In this document: positions 45,170 through 56,804 of the stretch, one piece after another | How positions within the stretch are numbered: the stretch's first letter is position 1 | Layout of the letters: each line of letters starts with the position of its first letter | NCBI GenBank assembly: GCA_025506515.1 | Contig: CM046456.1 | Span: forward strand, 14,436,872 to 14,500,871 | Reading direction: 5' to 3' | Length of the DNA stretch: 64,000 nt | Origin: Flaveria trinervia | Taxonomy: Eukaryota; Streptophyta; Magnoliopsida; Asterales; Asteraceae | Translations under genes and position numbers: made by a program | The notes under the pieces: generated by a model | What the model saw: only the letters and a program-made list of their open reading frames with translations | Told to the model about the DNA's origin: nothing | Database searches by the model: none

Positions 45170-45780
45170 TTAGTTACATTTAGAAACCCAAGCCTTACTT
45201 TTCTTGGGCTCATTAAGAGAAACAGAAGGTAATGCAATAGTAATAGATCCTATTGTTGTGCTGGGAGGATCTTGAGCTGTTGTTGATGGAAAATTCTCAG
45301 TCACTTGGTCTTTCTTAGACTTCCACACGACCTTTGGAGTCTTGGACTTGACTTTCAATACTTCGGAAGCTTTTGATACTTCGGAAGTTTTGATGACTGA
45401 ACCTTCAAAAGCAACTGCAAACACTACAACAGACTTTAGTGCTTCGGAAGTATTCCTTCCTTCCGAGACCAACTTTTCTTCCAAAGGCAATTTTCCACTT
45501 GCCTTCTTCTTGGTTTTGGAGCTTTTGAAGGAAATCGATTTTCCTTCCGAAGCCTAAATCTTCTTAGAACTCTTGGAAGTCTTTGGTTTGATCATGTGAA
45601 GAGTACCTTTAGGATTGTATGGACAATCCTTAGCAAGATGAGCAGTACTCACACATAACACACTCTATTTTCTTCTTCCCAAGAGCCTTCTGAGAGCAAG
45701 ACTAACTTTAGTCACATCCCTTCTCCACCCTCATCTTTGCAGATGTTGAGACAGTCCTTTTGGGCTGGGGACTATTCATG
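45170..45780 (-). pseudogene. Gag C-terminus/linker, element B
   Basis: The frame 45490-45170 ends in KSKAWVSKCN, the standard Sirevirus linker end just before protease. Farther upstream, near 45660-45610, a C-x2-C-x4-H-x4-C zinc-knuckle-like motif is seen in translation. The remainder of B's gag is missing: beyond about 45780 a different element (C) begins. Confidence 0.6.
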
Positions 45781-45813
45781 GAGTTTGGTGGACCAGGCTG
45801 TGTAGCAGTGGTT

Positions 45814-45836
45814 GTGAATCCAAGGATCGCGAACAT
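45814..45836 (-). repeat. 22-bp LTR-end scar between elements B and C
   Basis: TGTGAATCCAAGGATCGCGAA here matches the LTR end of element C at 49325 (TGTGAATCTAAGGATCGCGAA) with one change. It directly abuts the C protease motif, with no primer site beside it. Confidence 0.55.
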
Positions 45837-46740
45837 ACCTGGAACAACCACTGTCAACATACCACTTGTTGTCAGCTCTCCAATATTGTTCCTGCATTCA
45901 AAAATAAATCAGTTAGAAGTGACAACCCAAGTCTTAGTGATCTTGGGTTTGTCAACAGAGTCTAAACTATTTACTCCTTCATGACTAAGTTTTGGAGTTT
46001 CAGTTTTAGATTTGATTGATTCATTCTGATTTGTTTTAGATAAGGATGATTCTCCTGAATGGGATGTTGATGAAGTAGGCTCTTGTTTCTTAATTTCTGC
46101 TTGAATCAAATCAACTTCATTTGTTTGAGTCTTTTGTTTTGATAATGAAACTTTAAATGTTTCACTATCTTTTGTTTTTGAAAGAGGTATTTGAATTCCC
46201 TTTTCAAATTTATCAAAAAATGAATCATCATCCTTTGATTCCTTATCAGTCAAATATACCCTTTTGTGGGGTGTTTTTGACTGCTGATCAGTTGTTCTTT
46301 TCTTCAATGGATGAGCACTTGCTGATATCTTGTCCTTTGATTTTGACTTTGATTTCAGATTAGTCTTCTTCAACTTTGAACCTTTGTCACAGTCAGTATC
46401 TGTTTCAGACTTATCTGACTCTTTCTTCTTTGTGCTTTTTGTTTTGTTCTTTTTGTTGAAATAACATTCCTGAGTGGAATGATTATTTTTGTTGCAGATG
46501 CTACAATGTTTGTTGAAGTAACATTCATCTGTCATGTGATTGTTCATATTGCAAATAGAGTAGTAGCTACTGAAGTAACATTCTTCAGTATTGTGATTTC
46601 TCATGTCACACCATTTGCAATATTTTCCATCTGATTCCTTTTCAGAATCATTCTTATGGTTTGCTGATTTTTGATGTTTCTCTTTCTTCTTCATCTGTGG
46701 ATGTGCTTCATCTTTATCAACTTTATGTTTCTAATTGATT
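45837..46740 (-). pseudogene. Gag linker with zinc knuckles and protease start, element C
   Basis: The frame 46694-45909 has repeated C-x2-C-x4-H/N-x4-C units: CKWCDMRNHNTEEC, CNMNNHMTDEC and CSICNKNNHSTQEC. A long Lys/Ser-rich segment follows and the typical end TKTWVVTSN. After it, WYVDSGCSR of protease is seen at about 45880-45840, then cut. Three consecutive knuckle-like units are more than the one or two usual in copia gag. Confidence 0.7.
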
Positions 46741-49150
46741 GTTACCGAATTCTTCTTCCGTAGATTATCTGTTGAAATTTTCTTTTTCCATTGATGATCT
46801 GCTGATATCTTTTTCTTTCCTTGTTCCTTGAATCTCTCTCTTTCCTGAGTGAGCAGATTCATCTTTCAATTTCCTGGAAGAGTCTTGTTAGTGACTTAGT
46901 TCTTGAAGACCTTCATTCAATTGAGCTATTCTCTTGCAAATTGTCTTAAGCATGTTTCTTTGTTTAGGAGGATATGGAAACTTTGTTTCTTCAAACACTT
47001 TTGGAATATGAACATTCTTACCAGTGGTTATTTGATCAACATCATGTCCATCAGAATCATCCAAGTCATCATAATTATCATAATCAAATTCTGAATCATT
47101 TTGATTTAAAGATTCTGTCTCAGAGGATTCAATTTCACTCACCTCAGTTTCATTGTTAATTTTGTTTTGAGTTGATCCTTTTTCAAACTTGGTGCTAGAC
47201 ACAAAATGATTTGATAGAGTATTGGTCATTGTTGTAGGTAAAGATATATAATTATCATTTATAGGTGGTGGAACAACATTATAACCCAACCCAGACCTTT
47301 TCTTTGATTCAATATGAGAATTTAGTAATTTCTCATATTGCTGAGATGATAATTGAAACTTCTGAAGTTTCACTTCAGTTGATGCATGATTAGCCATGGA
47401 TTTTGTTAAGAAAGTGGTCAAATGCTCAACTTGGGATTTTAGGCTATAGTTTTCATAAACAAATTTTTCTAAATCTTTTGCAAAGAGTTAATTTTGATTT
47501 GATACAATTTATGTTCTCTAACATGGGATTCATTCAAAATCATAGTTTCTTTTACTTTGTCAGCTAACTGTTGAGCATGGACTCTATAACGTTCAACTTC
47601 CTCAACACATGTTGATGAACACAACCTTTCTTTTACCTCTCTTGCCATTGGTGGAACTGTTTGATCCATATGAGCCATCAATGCTTGATTTTCTTCCAAG
47701 ACTTCTTTTTCATACACACTCCAGTCACACGTTCTATCTTGAAGTATGATCAGTCCTGACTCCTTTGAGTTACTAGGTCCAGCTGATTCATTGGTGGCTG
47801 GTGGGGATGCATTGATCAGTTGAGATTGTCTGTGCAGAGACCTTTGAGAATTTGGTTTTGATGAGGTGGAATCTGATGTTGTTGATGCTGCTAATGTTGT
47901 CTCATCTCTGGATATGACTGTTGATTGCATTCTCTGGAGAAATGTCCATAGAGATTGCATTTGAAGCATCTTACCTTTGACTTGTCAACACCAATCTTTG
48001 ATGTTTTACTTGCTGATGCCAAGTTCTTATTTCTTCTGAGATGTTGCTTTGCTCTATAAGCAATCATGGCCATCTGCCATTAATAGGTCCATTTCTTCCA
48101 CTACATCAGGAGGTGGTTCTTTTAAATCTTGTTGGCAGATATTTGCTGACGTTAGAGAGCTTCCCAGATATGCTTGGAAACTGGAACTAAAAGCTGCACA
48201 AGCTGCTTTTTGTTCTTTAGAGTCCAATATCACAGTAGTTGGTTCTGACGGATTGGTTGCATATGAAGACTTAGCTGTTGCTGCAGTTGTATCTTCACGA
48301 TCAGCAGTTCTTCTTTATTCTTTTGTTTCTTATCTTGAGATAATTTCTTTGAGGGTTTAGAAGCATAAAAGCTAACTTCCTCCTCATCATCACTCCTAGC
48401 ACAAGAGTTATCACTTTCATTATTTGAAATAAATGCACTTCCAACATTATTTGTTTCTTTGAAGTGATAGGGTGAGACATGAGTTCTCACACTCTTTTTT
48501 ATTGATTTTTTGTCCATTTCAAGAGCTTCCACTTTTGCAACCAGAGTATCTAGACAAGTTGATTTCAGATCTATTATGTTCTTGAACATGGACACAGTTT
48601 GGTTCCAACTTTCTGGCAAAGTGTGGAGCATTTTCTTGTTTAATTCCTCACTGGTATATTTCAACTCCAGAATATTCATCTCAGTTACCAACTGCATGAA
48701 TCTATGAAGTTGTTGAGGAATTGATTCACCCTCAATATGATGAAGTGTTTCATATTACGACCTGAGGGTGTCTCTCATTATGCTTCTTATCTCATCACTC
48801 CCTTCGCAAAGAGTGTGGAGTATCTTCCATAAAGAGTGTGTTGTTTTGTAGTTCTCACACCTGATCAATATCTCTTCAGTTAAAGCCATACTAAGAAAAC
48901 TGTATGCTTTGATATCAACTTTAACCTTTTTGACATCATCAGGTGATAGATCTTTGGTACTGATAGGTTGATTTTTTTCGTTATAATCCGGCCCAAGTGT
49001 GGGTGGAATATAAGGACCTTCAGTGATGGATACCCATAAGTCAGAATCAATATAGTTTACATGATTTCTAAACTTGATTTTCTATGACATGAAGTCTGCT
49101 TTTGTTTCCAACTTCGGTGGTTGGTAAGATGATCCACTAAAGTTGCTCAT
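46741..49150 (-). pseudogene. Copia gag of element C
   Basis: Starts at ATG 49150 (MSNFSGSSYQPPK) and is broken by several shifts. Capsid motifs: WVSITEGPYIPP, AYSFLSMALTEEIL, HSLWKILHTLCEG, then LPESWNQTVSMF in frame 48697-48230. A CCHC knuckle CFKCNLYGHFSREC lies near 47975-47930. Frames 47969-47469 and 47421-46888 are the Ser/Gln-rich downstream part. The order and residues are Sirevirus-like. Confidence 0.85.
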
Positions 49151-49308
49151 GATGTTAATTGATGAGAAAGATTAACAAGGTCTGCTATTCAATTGATTTG
49201 AATATAGATACAAGTTAATCAAAATCTACAAAATTAAGAACTGACAAATTAAAATCAATTAAACACAACTGACACTGATAGATCAATCGATCTAGATCAA
49301 TGAGAACT

Positions 49309-49322
49309 TGGCTCTGATACCA
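49309..49322 (-). other. Primer-binding site of element C
   Basis: TGGTATCAGAGCCA on the minus strand, 14 bases complementary to initiator tRNA-Met, two bases from the LTR. Confidence 0.9.
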
Positions 49323-49324
49323 CC

Positions 49325-50101
49325 TGTGAATCTAAGGATCGCGAATAGGAATTATCAATGTCGGTCGATTGACAAGTCAACGTTTGCGGAAACAACGTTG
49401 ATTTGGTTTAATTGTTTTGCAATAACTTTAAATATCAATAAATGTTCAAGAACACATGTAGCAAAACACAATTAATGATTAATATGAATTTCATTAGAAC
49501 ATGTTAATGATTACAAATATAATGAATGAATGATATCAAAGTATGTTATGATGTGATGGCTGCTAGGGTTTGATTGAGAGACTTTGAAGTGATTATTATA
49601 ATGCTATTGTTGTTGTCACTCAATCAATCATCTAAAACAACCTCTATTGAATCGAAACCTAGGATCCATATATATAGACAATGATGTTTCTGTAATAGGA
49701 AACACCGGATCTCTTGGGATTTGATTTGTGTCAATTAAGGAATCATCGGATTTCTTGGTATTCGCATAACTGCCTTGTTGACTTGTTGACTTGTAACACT
49801 TGCATTATACAAGTGTTTGGACTCCGTAGGAATAGTGTCTTCCGTAGGAATTTGTTCTTCCGTAGAAGAATTGTTCTTCCGCAGAAGTCTTGTTCTTCCG
49901 AAGCAATCTTGTTCTTCCGAAGCAATCTTGTTCTTCACTTCTGGTTATTCATCCGCAGAGGATCTTCGGATGAATAGTTACTTGTAAGAAATATATCTAC
50001 GGAAGAACAAAATGTTCATCCGTAGATGTTTCTTACACTTGTTCAATTTCATAAGTTGACCGAGTATAATGTTTGTACCTGCAACCATACATAAATCAAC
50101 A
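49325..50101 (-). repeat. 5' LTR of element C
   Basis: TGTGAATCTAAGG ... CATAAATCAACA on the plus strand, starting two bases after the primer site. The right end is inferred from the CA terminus and could be a few bases further. It has a tandem field TTGTTCTTCCG(A/T)AG at 49845-49935. No second LTR of this family was found. Confidence 0.7.
49845..49935 (-). repeat. TTCTTCCGNAG tandem field in LTR C
   Basis: About five units of 15-17 bases, TTGTTCTTCCGTAGAAG and TTGTTCTTCCGAAGCAATC, in tandem. Each unit contains a CTTCCG(A/T)AG near-palindrome. Confidence 0.75.
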
Positions 50102-52244
50102 CACAAAAATGGGTTAACCTGTATATTTAATGCATACACAATAATGAATTACAAACATTCATTACAGATATTAATTCAGTACTAAGCCTATACATAATAA
50201 ACTAGATCAACTGAACCTAGACCTAATAGTGGTACACAGCAGATCATTCTTCTTCTTGGTACTAAGATGATTTGAATAAGAACCAAAACTCTTAGCAAAA
50301 GAGTTTAGGTTGATGTCTTCAGTCTTTACTACTTCAAAACCTGCAGAAATAAAAACTTCACTGATCAAGTTCTTCCTCATTGACTTGGTCATCACAGTCT
50401 TCTTTTTCTCCTCAGAAAGATAGTGGCCCTTCTTAGAATCATCCTTTTCACTCTTCTCAGAGCAATTATTCATTATCACTTCTTCATCCTCTTCACTCAA
50501 AGGATCTATGAGAGGAAGCTCATCTTCACAAGTTCCACACCTAGGTGATCTTACAGACAAGATTGTGTGTGAAGGAGCTATCTTATTGATCCTAGTCCCT
50601 GCTTGTTTGATAGCACACTTTGTTGTGTAGGGATGAGGATATCATGTTCTTGAAGGTCTCTTCTTCAAGAACACACTTGTCTGCCCTGGCTTTGCTGATC
50701 ACAAGCTCAGCCTGGCACTCAGTCAGCTTGGTTATGAGATCCTTGATTTGAGTCCTAAAATCTGTATGCTCATGTTTTAGAACTGAAATTGTTTTCTCTA
50801 AGTCTTCTATCTTCAGTTTATAATCATTTTCAGACTTTCTAAAATCAGCTTTTAAAATGTTTAAGGACTCAAGATCAGATCTCATATCCAAGTTATAGGA
50901 CCTGTATCTATTTACTTTAGCAACGCATTCAGGGGTACAGAGATGTTCCAATACCTTGGCTTCATCATGATCTGCCATCAGTGCTTGGTTTGGAGAATCA
51001 TCTTCCACCTGAAAGCTGTAGTCAAAGCTTCCATCTTCAATAGCAACAACAGCGTGCTGCTTTGGCTTCTCATTCTGGGGAGCTTTGTTAGTGTAGTTGG
51101 GTCTGGACTGTGTTTGGCCACCATTTATTCTAGGTGCCTTACACTCCCTAGCAAAATGGCCCATCAAGTTACAGTGGTAACACTTGACTTTGCCTTTGTC
51201 CAGGCCAAACTTTCCACTGGTTGCATTGCTTGGAAACTTCCTTCCAGTCCGCTTGTAAAACTTCTTGGCTCTATGAGTGAGAAGAGCGATCTGCTAGACT
51301 ATCTCCATGTACTCCAGATCATCTGGATGGATACAGTCCAGGTATTCAAGGGTGAATAGAAAGCTGCCACAACTTTCATCAGAAGACACAAAGGCTTGAG
51401 AAGAACTTGTCTCTTGGAATGGGCTTCTTGGGTTTAGTTCTCCCTTAGTGTCTTTGGGAAGGTGATGAAAAGGCCCTTAGGTGAGCTGTTAGGGTAGCAT
51501 ATGAGATGATGTTGGGGTTCTATGCTATCCCTTTCAACCACATGCAGGGCTGAACCCATTTGATTGTTGGAGTTGCCAGATGAACCTTGCATGTTCATCT
51601 CCATCTGGTAGCCACTGAGAATCCCATATAACTCTGTCAGAGTAAGAGTTTTTAGATTCTCATTCCTCTTGATCACCACAGTAGTGTGTCCACTGTCTAA
51701 GAAGTGAGGACATGAACTTTCTTACAATGTCCCTGTTCTCAAGAGGAACTCCTCCATCACAAGGGTATCCACAATCTCAACATACCTGAAGTATTGTTGA
51801 GTCATGGTTTCACCTGCTTTAAAGGTGAATTTTTCAAACTACTGCTTCAGGAGATCCTTCTTGTTCTCCTTAGCTTCAGAGGAACCTCATACATCAGTTT
51901 CAATGCATCTCACAAATGCTTAGCTGTTTTGCATTTCTTGAAACCTCTATATACAGAGTTTGAAAGAGCAGTCTAAAGGGCTGTCATGGCTTTTCTATCA
52001 ATCTTTACTCTCTTTCTGTCTCATCAGAGTAGTTTGCCACATCCTTGGGGATTATAACACCACTAGTAGTAGAAGGGGTGGTTGGTATGTAAGGTCCATT
52101 CTCAACAGACTCCCACATTCTTGAGTCTAGAGACCTGATGAAACCTTCCATTCTCATACACCAGGTGTCAAAGTCATCAAGAGTGATTAGTAGGGACTTG
52201 TTCATGGTTCCAGTTTCCATATCAGTTTTGGAAATGACTGCCAT
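50102..52244 (-). pseudogene. Copia gag of element D
   Basis: Starts at ATG 52244 (MAVISKTDMETG) with WCMRMEGFIRSLDSRMWESVENGPYIP, a Sirevirus gag start. Broken frames follow: LKTLTLTELYGILSGYQMEM (51679-51434), a CCHC knuckle with MGHFARECK (near 51167-51140), a coiled-coil-like stretch (50990-50600) and a linker (50560-50207). Pol is absent: the left side is the LTR of element C, so C may have inserted into D. Confidence 0.82.
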
Positions 52245-52313
52245 TTGAAAAGTTTAGTATTTATGTGAGTGAGGTATCTTAAGATGGTGAGATCTTATAT
52301 CAAGAGCCTGAAT

Positions 52314-52325
52314 GCTTTGATACCA
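52314..52325 (-). other. Primer-binding site of element D
   Basis: TGGTATCAAAGC on the minus strand, the A-variant of the tRNA-Met site often seen in Sireviruses, two bases from the LTR. Confidence 0.8.
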
Positions 52326-52327
52326 AA

Positions 52328-53127
52328 TGCAGGACCGTTAAAAGGGGGTCAAATACAACACAACAACACAAATAAGAGAGTAAGTAAACTTAATCAAACT
52401 GTAAACTAGATTAACCACAAGTAAAGACACTAAAAACACAAGTAATAAGAGACAGAACACAAGAGCAAGATGCACAAGGACATGGTTTTCAAGATTGTAG
52501 TATATTGCTTTCTCAATGTTCTATTACAAGTGTTATAAAGCATAAAGATAAAGTTACAAAAACATGAGATATTTATACTACATCCTACAGCCGACCATAC
52601 TATGAAAGCCAGCTGGATACAATTGACTAGACTCAAAACAAAATCAATTGTAGAGTCAAAAAGGCAGATAGCCTTTTTTGACTTTGTGGCTATGACATAC
52701 CATAGCTCACATCCATATCTATTACAAAAAGGATAAAGTACATGAAGTAGAAAGTTTACAGACTCAAGACCTCAATGTACAATTACCAAAAGCATGGACC
52801 TTTTCACCAACTCATGTAAGTTGGTGACTTTACAGAGTTGTAGCGGAAAGGGGTCCAACTTTATGGAAAAGTACATCAGATAAAACATGTTAAAAGTCTT
52901 AGGAAGAAATCTGTCTTCAATCGTGGAGCTTCGGAAGACTTTGTCTTTGAAGCTTCAGAAGACTTCATCTTTTGCTTCAGAAGATATTGGTTTTGGCTTC
53001 AGAATATTTCACACTTAGAATATTTCTGTTGCATGTGTGAAACTTCTGAAGCATTCTTCTTCAGTACTTGTGCAGCATGCATACAGAAAGACTTTGGTTG
53101 CTTCCGCCTCTATACATATTCTCTACA
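52328..53127 (-). repeat. 5' LTR of element D
   Basis: TGCAGGACCGTT ... ATTCTCTACA on the plus strand, starting just after the primer site. The right end is set where the gag reading of element E resumes (AGATGTTACG). It has GAAGCTTCAGAAG-type words at 52925-53000. D therefore seems to have inserted into gag of E. Confidence 0.65.
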
Positions 53128-53780
53128 GAGATGTTACGTAAGTGGGTCAGAAAAGCACTTCAAGAAAGATTGTCCTGACTGGAAAAGAAAGAAGGGTGAA
53201 TCAAGTGGTTCAAAATCTCATTTAGGAAACAATGCTCAAGATGACTCTTTTGATGGGTATGAGAGTGCAGATGTGTTGGCTATTACAAGTAATGGTAAAG
53301 AGGATGAGTGGGTGATGGATTCAGGGTGCTCATACCATATGACGCATATGAAGGAGTTATTTAAATATTTGAAGTTTGAAGATCTTGGATCAGTCAGTAG
53401 GGGATGATAGAACTTGCAAGATTGTGGGTCATGGTGTAGTGACTCTGAAGATGAAGAATGGAATGGAAGTAGATCTTCATGATGTAAGGTATATTCCTAG
53501 TCTTAAAAGAAGTTTGTTATCTTTAGGGTTGTTGGAAAGTTCTAGTTACCATGTTAGTCTTAGAGATGGTAAGGCTAAGGTGATTAAGGGATCAATGATG
53601 GTATTGTCTAGTAGTAGAAGGGAGAATAATATCTATTTTCTAGATAGTGCTGGTGTAGTAGAATCCCAGGTGGCAACTTCCTTAAGTGATTGTAGTTCAA
53701 AGGCCATGTTGTGGCACAAGAGGCTGGTCATATTAGTAATCAGGGACTGGTGGAGTTGCAAAAGCAACAGGTAATGACTG
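53128..53780 (+). pseudogene. Gag zinc knuckle and protease of element E
   Basis: In the frame 53033-53407 the first part is LTR of D. From 53128 the reading RCYVSGSEKHFKKDC is a degraded CCHC knuckle (second C changed to S). It is followed by EDEWVMDSGCSYHMT, the Tork-type protease site with an intact DSG. The next frame (53376-53774) continues with RTCKIVGHGVVTLKMKNGMEVDLHDVRYIPSLKRSLLSLG and a LWHKRL pre-integrase end. Confidence 0.85.
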
Positions 53781-54840
53781 ATTTGAAGAGTTATGCTTTT
53801 GGTTTTTTTGTGAAACTTGTATTCTTAGGAAACATAAGAGGGTAAAGTTTAAAAGGGCTAAACATATCACAACTGGGGTATTAGATTACATTCATTCAGA
53901 TTTATGGGGTCCTGCTAAGGTTGATTCTTTGGGTGGTGCTAGATACTTTATGACCTTGATTGATGATTTTTCAAGAAGAGTTTGGGTGGTTATCTTGAAG
54001 AATAAGAGTGATGCTTTGAGCAAGTTCAAGGAATGGAAAGTCCTTGTGGAAACTCTAACTGAAAGAAAAGTCAAAAAGCTAAGAACTGATAATGGGTTGG
54101 AGTTCTGCAATCATGAGTTTAATCAGTATTATAAGACTCATGGTATTGCAAGACATAGAATTGTGCCAGGTAATCCACAACAGAATGGTTTGGCTGAAAG
54201 CATGAATAGGACTTTGCTTGAAAAAGTAAGGTGTATCTTGGCTAGTTTAGGGTTACCTAAGATAATCTGGGCTGAAGCTGTGACAACTGCAGCTTATTTG
54301 GTCAATAGATCTCTGTCAGTAGCATTAGACATGAAGACACCTATGGAGGCATGGTCAGGTAGAAAGAATGACTATAGGGGACTAAAGGTGTTTGGATCTT
54401 TGGCTTATGCTCATGTTAGCCAAATGAAGTTGGAATCTAGGGCTTGTAAGTGTGTATTTCTAGGATACCCTAAGGGGTAAGAGGGTATAGGGTGTGGAGA
54501 CTGGATGGTGGCAGACCTAGGGTGATCGTGAGTAGAGATGTGATTTTCCAAAAGGATGTCTATATAAAGACATTGAGGGGAAAAGGTGTTCAGAAGTTGA
54601 AGAGTAGAGTGGGGTTCAGATTGAGGTGAAACAACAAGGTTTGAATGATAAAGGTGTTGATCAGGGTACATCTGATAGCCAGGGAGATGGTATAGATGAT
54701 TACAAGTTGGCTAGGGATAGACAAAGGAGACAAGTGGTGCCTCCACTCAGGTATAGAGAGGGGATGGATTTGTTAGCATTAGCCTTTGTTGCTGCGAAAG
54801 AAGAAAGTAATACTCTGAAGCAATTTCTGTGAAAGAAAGC
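53781..54840 (+). pseudogene. Integrase of element E
   Basis: HRIHSDLWGP-like start near 53890, FMTLIDDFSRRVWV, LRTDNGLEF, PGNPQQNGLAESMNRTLLEK and IIWAEAVTTAAYLVNR in frame 53929-54480, giving the D,D,E set. A stop at 54478 and shifts then cut the C-terminal part. 54626-54832 is the linker toward RT. Confidence 0.87.
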
Positions 54841-54870
54841 TCAAAATGGTGCAAGGCTATGAAGTAAGAG

Positions 54871-55560
54871 ATGGAATCTCTATATAAGAATGGCACATGG
54901 GAGCTGGTTGATAAACCTGAAGGTCACAAGTCTGTGTCATGTAAGTGGTTGTTCAAACTGAAAGATGGGATTTCAGAAGGTGAACCTCCTAGGTACAAGG
55001 CTAGATTAATAGCTAAGGGGTTTACACAGAAGCCAGGGGTGGATTATAATGAAATATTCTCATATGTGGTGAAACATTCATCTATCAGGGTTATGTTGTC
55101 ATTGACGCTTCTATGGATATGGAGTTACATCAGTTGGATGTGAAAACTGCATTTTTGCATGGGAAGTTAGATGAAACCATCTATATGAAGCATCTAGAGG
55201 GTTTTGAGGTTAGGGGGCAGGAAGATAAAGTATGTCTACTTAAGAATTCTTTGTATGTGCTAAAACAATCTCCTAGACAATGGTATAAAAGGTTTGATGA
55301 ACATATGGTGACTAATGGGTTTAACAGGAGTAGCTATGATAGTTGTGTGTATTTTAAGGAATACAATCTAAACAAATTTGTGTATTTGTTGTTGTATGTT
55401 GATGACATGTTGGTGGCTTGTCCTGACTTGGAAGAAATTGAGCTACTAAGAAGATGTTGATGTTAGAGTTTGAGCTGAAAGATCTAGATGAAGCCAAGAA
55501 GATATTGGGCATGGAGATCAAGAGAGATAGGGAACACAAGGTTTTGAAGTTGTCTTAAAG
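54871..55560 (+). pseudogene. Reverse transcriptase of element E
   Basis: TWELVDKPEGHKSVSCKWLFKLKDG, KARLIAKGFTQKPGVDYNEIF, then a shift near 55110, LHQLDVKTAFLHGKLDETIYM, LYVLKQSPRQWYKRFDEHM and the catalytic YVDDMLVA. A frameshift near 55440 and a stop near 55558 end it. The sequence is Tork-like (PRQWY after LKQS). Confidence 0.88.
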
Positions 55561-55679
55561 GTCTTACTTGGAGAAGGTACTAAGTAACTATAGGATGGAT
55601 GATGTGAAGCCAGTAACTGTCCCTATAGGTGTCATATTAAACTATCAAGCTCTGATTGTTCTAAGTCAGATGTTGAAGT

Positions 55680-56350
55680 TAGATATATGGAGAAAGTACC
55701 TTATGCCAATGTTGTTGGGAGCTTGATGTACTTGATAGTTTGTACAAGGCCGGATATTGGGTATGCTGTGAGTTTAGTCAACAGGTATTTGTCAAATCTG
55801 GGTAAAACTCATTGGGTTGCTCTGAAATGGATCTTGAGGTATCTCAGGGATACTAAGCACTATGGTTTAGTGTTTGGGTGTCATGGACATGGGAAGTATG
55901 ACAGGATTGTTGGTTATGTTGATTCGGATTTTGCCAAGGACCTGGATAGAGGTGGATCTATTACAGGGTATGCATTTCAAGTGCTGGGTAACTTGATTAG
56001 TTGGAAAGCTCAGTTGCATCATGTAGTGGCATTATCTACAATAGAGGCTGAGTACATAGCATTGATCGAGGGAGTCAAGGAAGCTATGTGGTTGCATGGT
56101 TTTGTTTCTGAGTTGGGAATCAAAATTACAGACTCAGTGGTGTATTGTGATAACCAGGGTGCAGTCCAAAGAATAGCATGTTTCATGAGAGAAAAAAGCA
56201 CATTAATGTGAAGTTACACTTCATAAGGGATGTGGTGAATGCTGGGAAGGTGAAAGTGGAAGGTGTGTCTACTTTGGAAAATCTAGCGGATGTGTTTATG
56301 AAGTCTCTGCCTGGTATGAAGTTCAAGTTTTGCTTGAATGTATTGGGAGT
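55680..56350 (+). pseudogene. RNase H of element E
   Basis: PYANVVGSLMYLIVCTRPDI, ALKWILRYLRDTKHYGLVF, GYVDSDFAKDLDRGGSITGYAF, LISWKAQLHHVVALSTIEAEYIALIEGVKEAMW and VVYCDNQGAVQ are seen in one frame. A frameshift near 56170 leads to KHINVKLHFIRD and a final MKFKFCLNVLGVD. It ends before the polypurine tract. Confidence 0.88.
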
Positions 56351-56375
56351 TGATTAAAATCTTGTTTTGGATTTT

Positions 56376-56386
56376 AAGGTGGAGAT
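56376..56386 (+). other. Polypurine tract of element E
   Basis: AAGGTGGAGAT directly before TGTGAAGTATT. This AGGTGGAGATTGTG junction is typical for plant copia elements and fixes the LTR start. Confidence 0.9.
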
Positions 56387-56799
56387 TGTGAAGTATTAAA
56401 AGCCAAAACAAGTGTTCTTCCGAAGTTAAGTGTTCTTCCGAAACTTAACATATATCTTCCGAAGCTTAGTTGTTATCTTCCGAAGGTTATGTTTGCTTCG
56501 GAAGGGATTTGGGGTTTACTTAGGATATCTTCTAAAGGGTTATTTTCGTTCGGAAGTAATAGTATAGGGTTCTTGTTGTAACTTCTCAATATTTGTTGAG
56601 CGTGGTAGTTATAGTTAGTTAGTCTTATGACTTCTGTAAATAAGGATCTTATGTAATCGGTGAGATATCCTAAGCATTCTAAAATAACTCTTAAATAATA
56701 AGTCACTAAAGAATTCTTGTTCACGAATTCATTTGTTCTTGTATCATTTGTGTATTGTATTATTCAAATTCCGTGTTCATATCCTCAATTAGTTTAACA
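56387..56799 (+). repeat. 3' LTR of element E
   Basis: TGTGAAGTATTAAAAGCC ... AGTTTAACA, 413 bp, followed by ACACA. It contains several CTTCCGAAG words at 56410-56500. Confidence 0.88.
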
Positions 56800-56804
56800 A
56801 CACA

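Larger units (their letters stand above)
40621..56799 (+). mobile_element. Copia element E (Tork-like), heavily nested remnant
   Basis: ACACA at 40616-40620 and 56800-56804 flanks a plus-strand 5' LTR fragment (40621-40869) and a full 3' LTR (56387-56799) of the same family. The coding part from gag zinc knuckle to RNase H is at 53128-56350. All sequence at 40870-53127 is foreign, and the 3' part of the 5' LTR, the primer site and most of gag are missing. The shared 5-bp duplication is the main evidence that both ends belong to one insertion. Confidence 0.7.
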
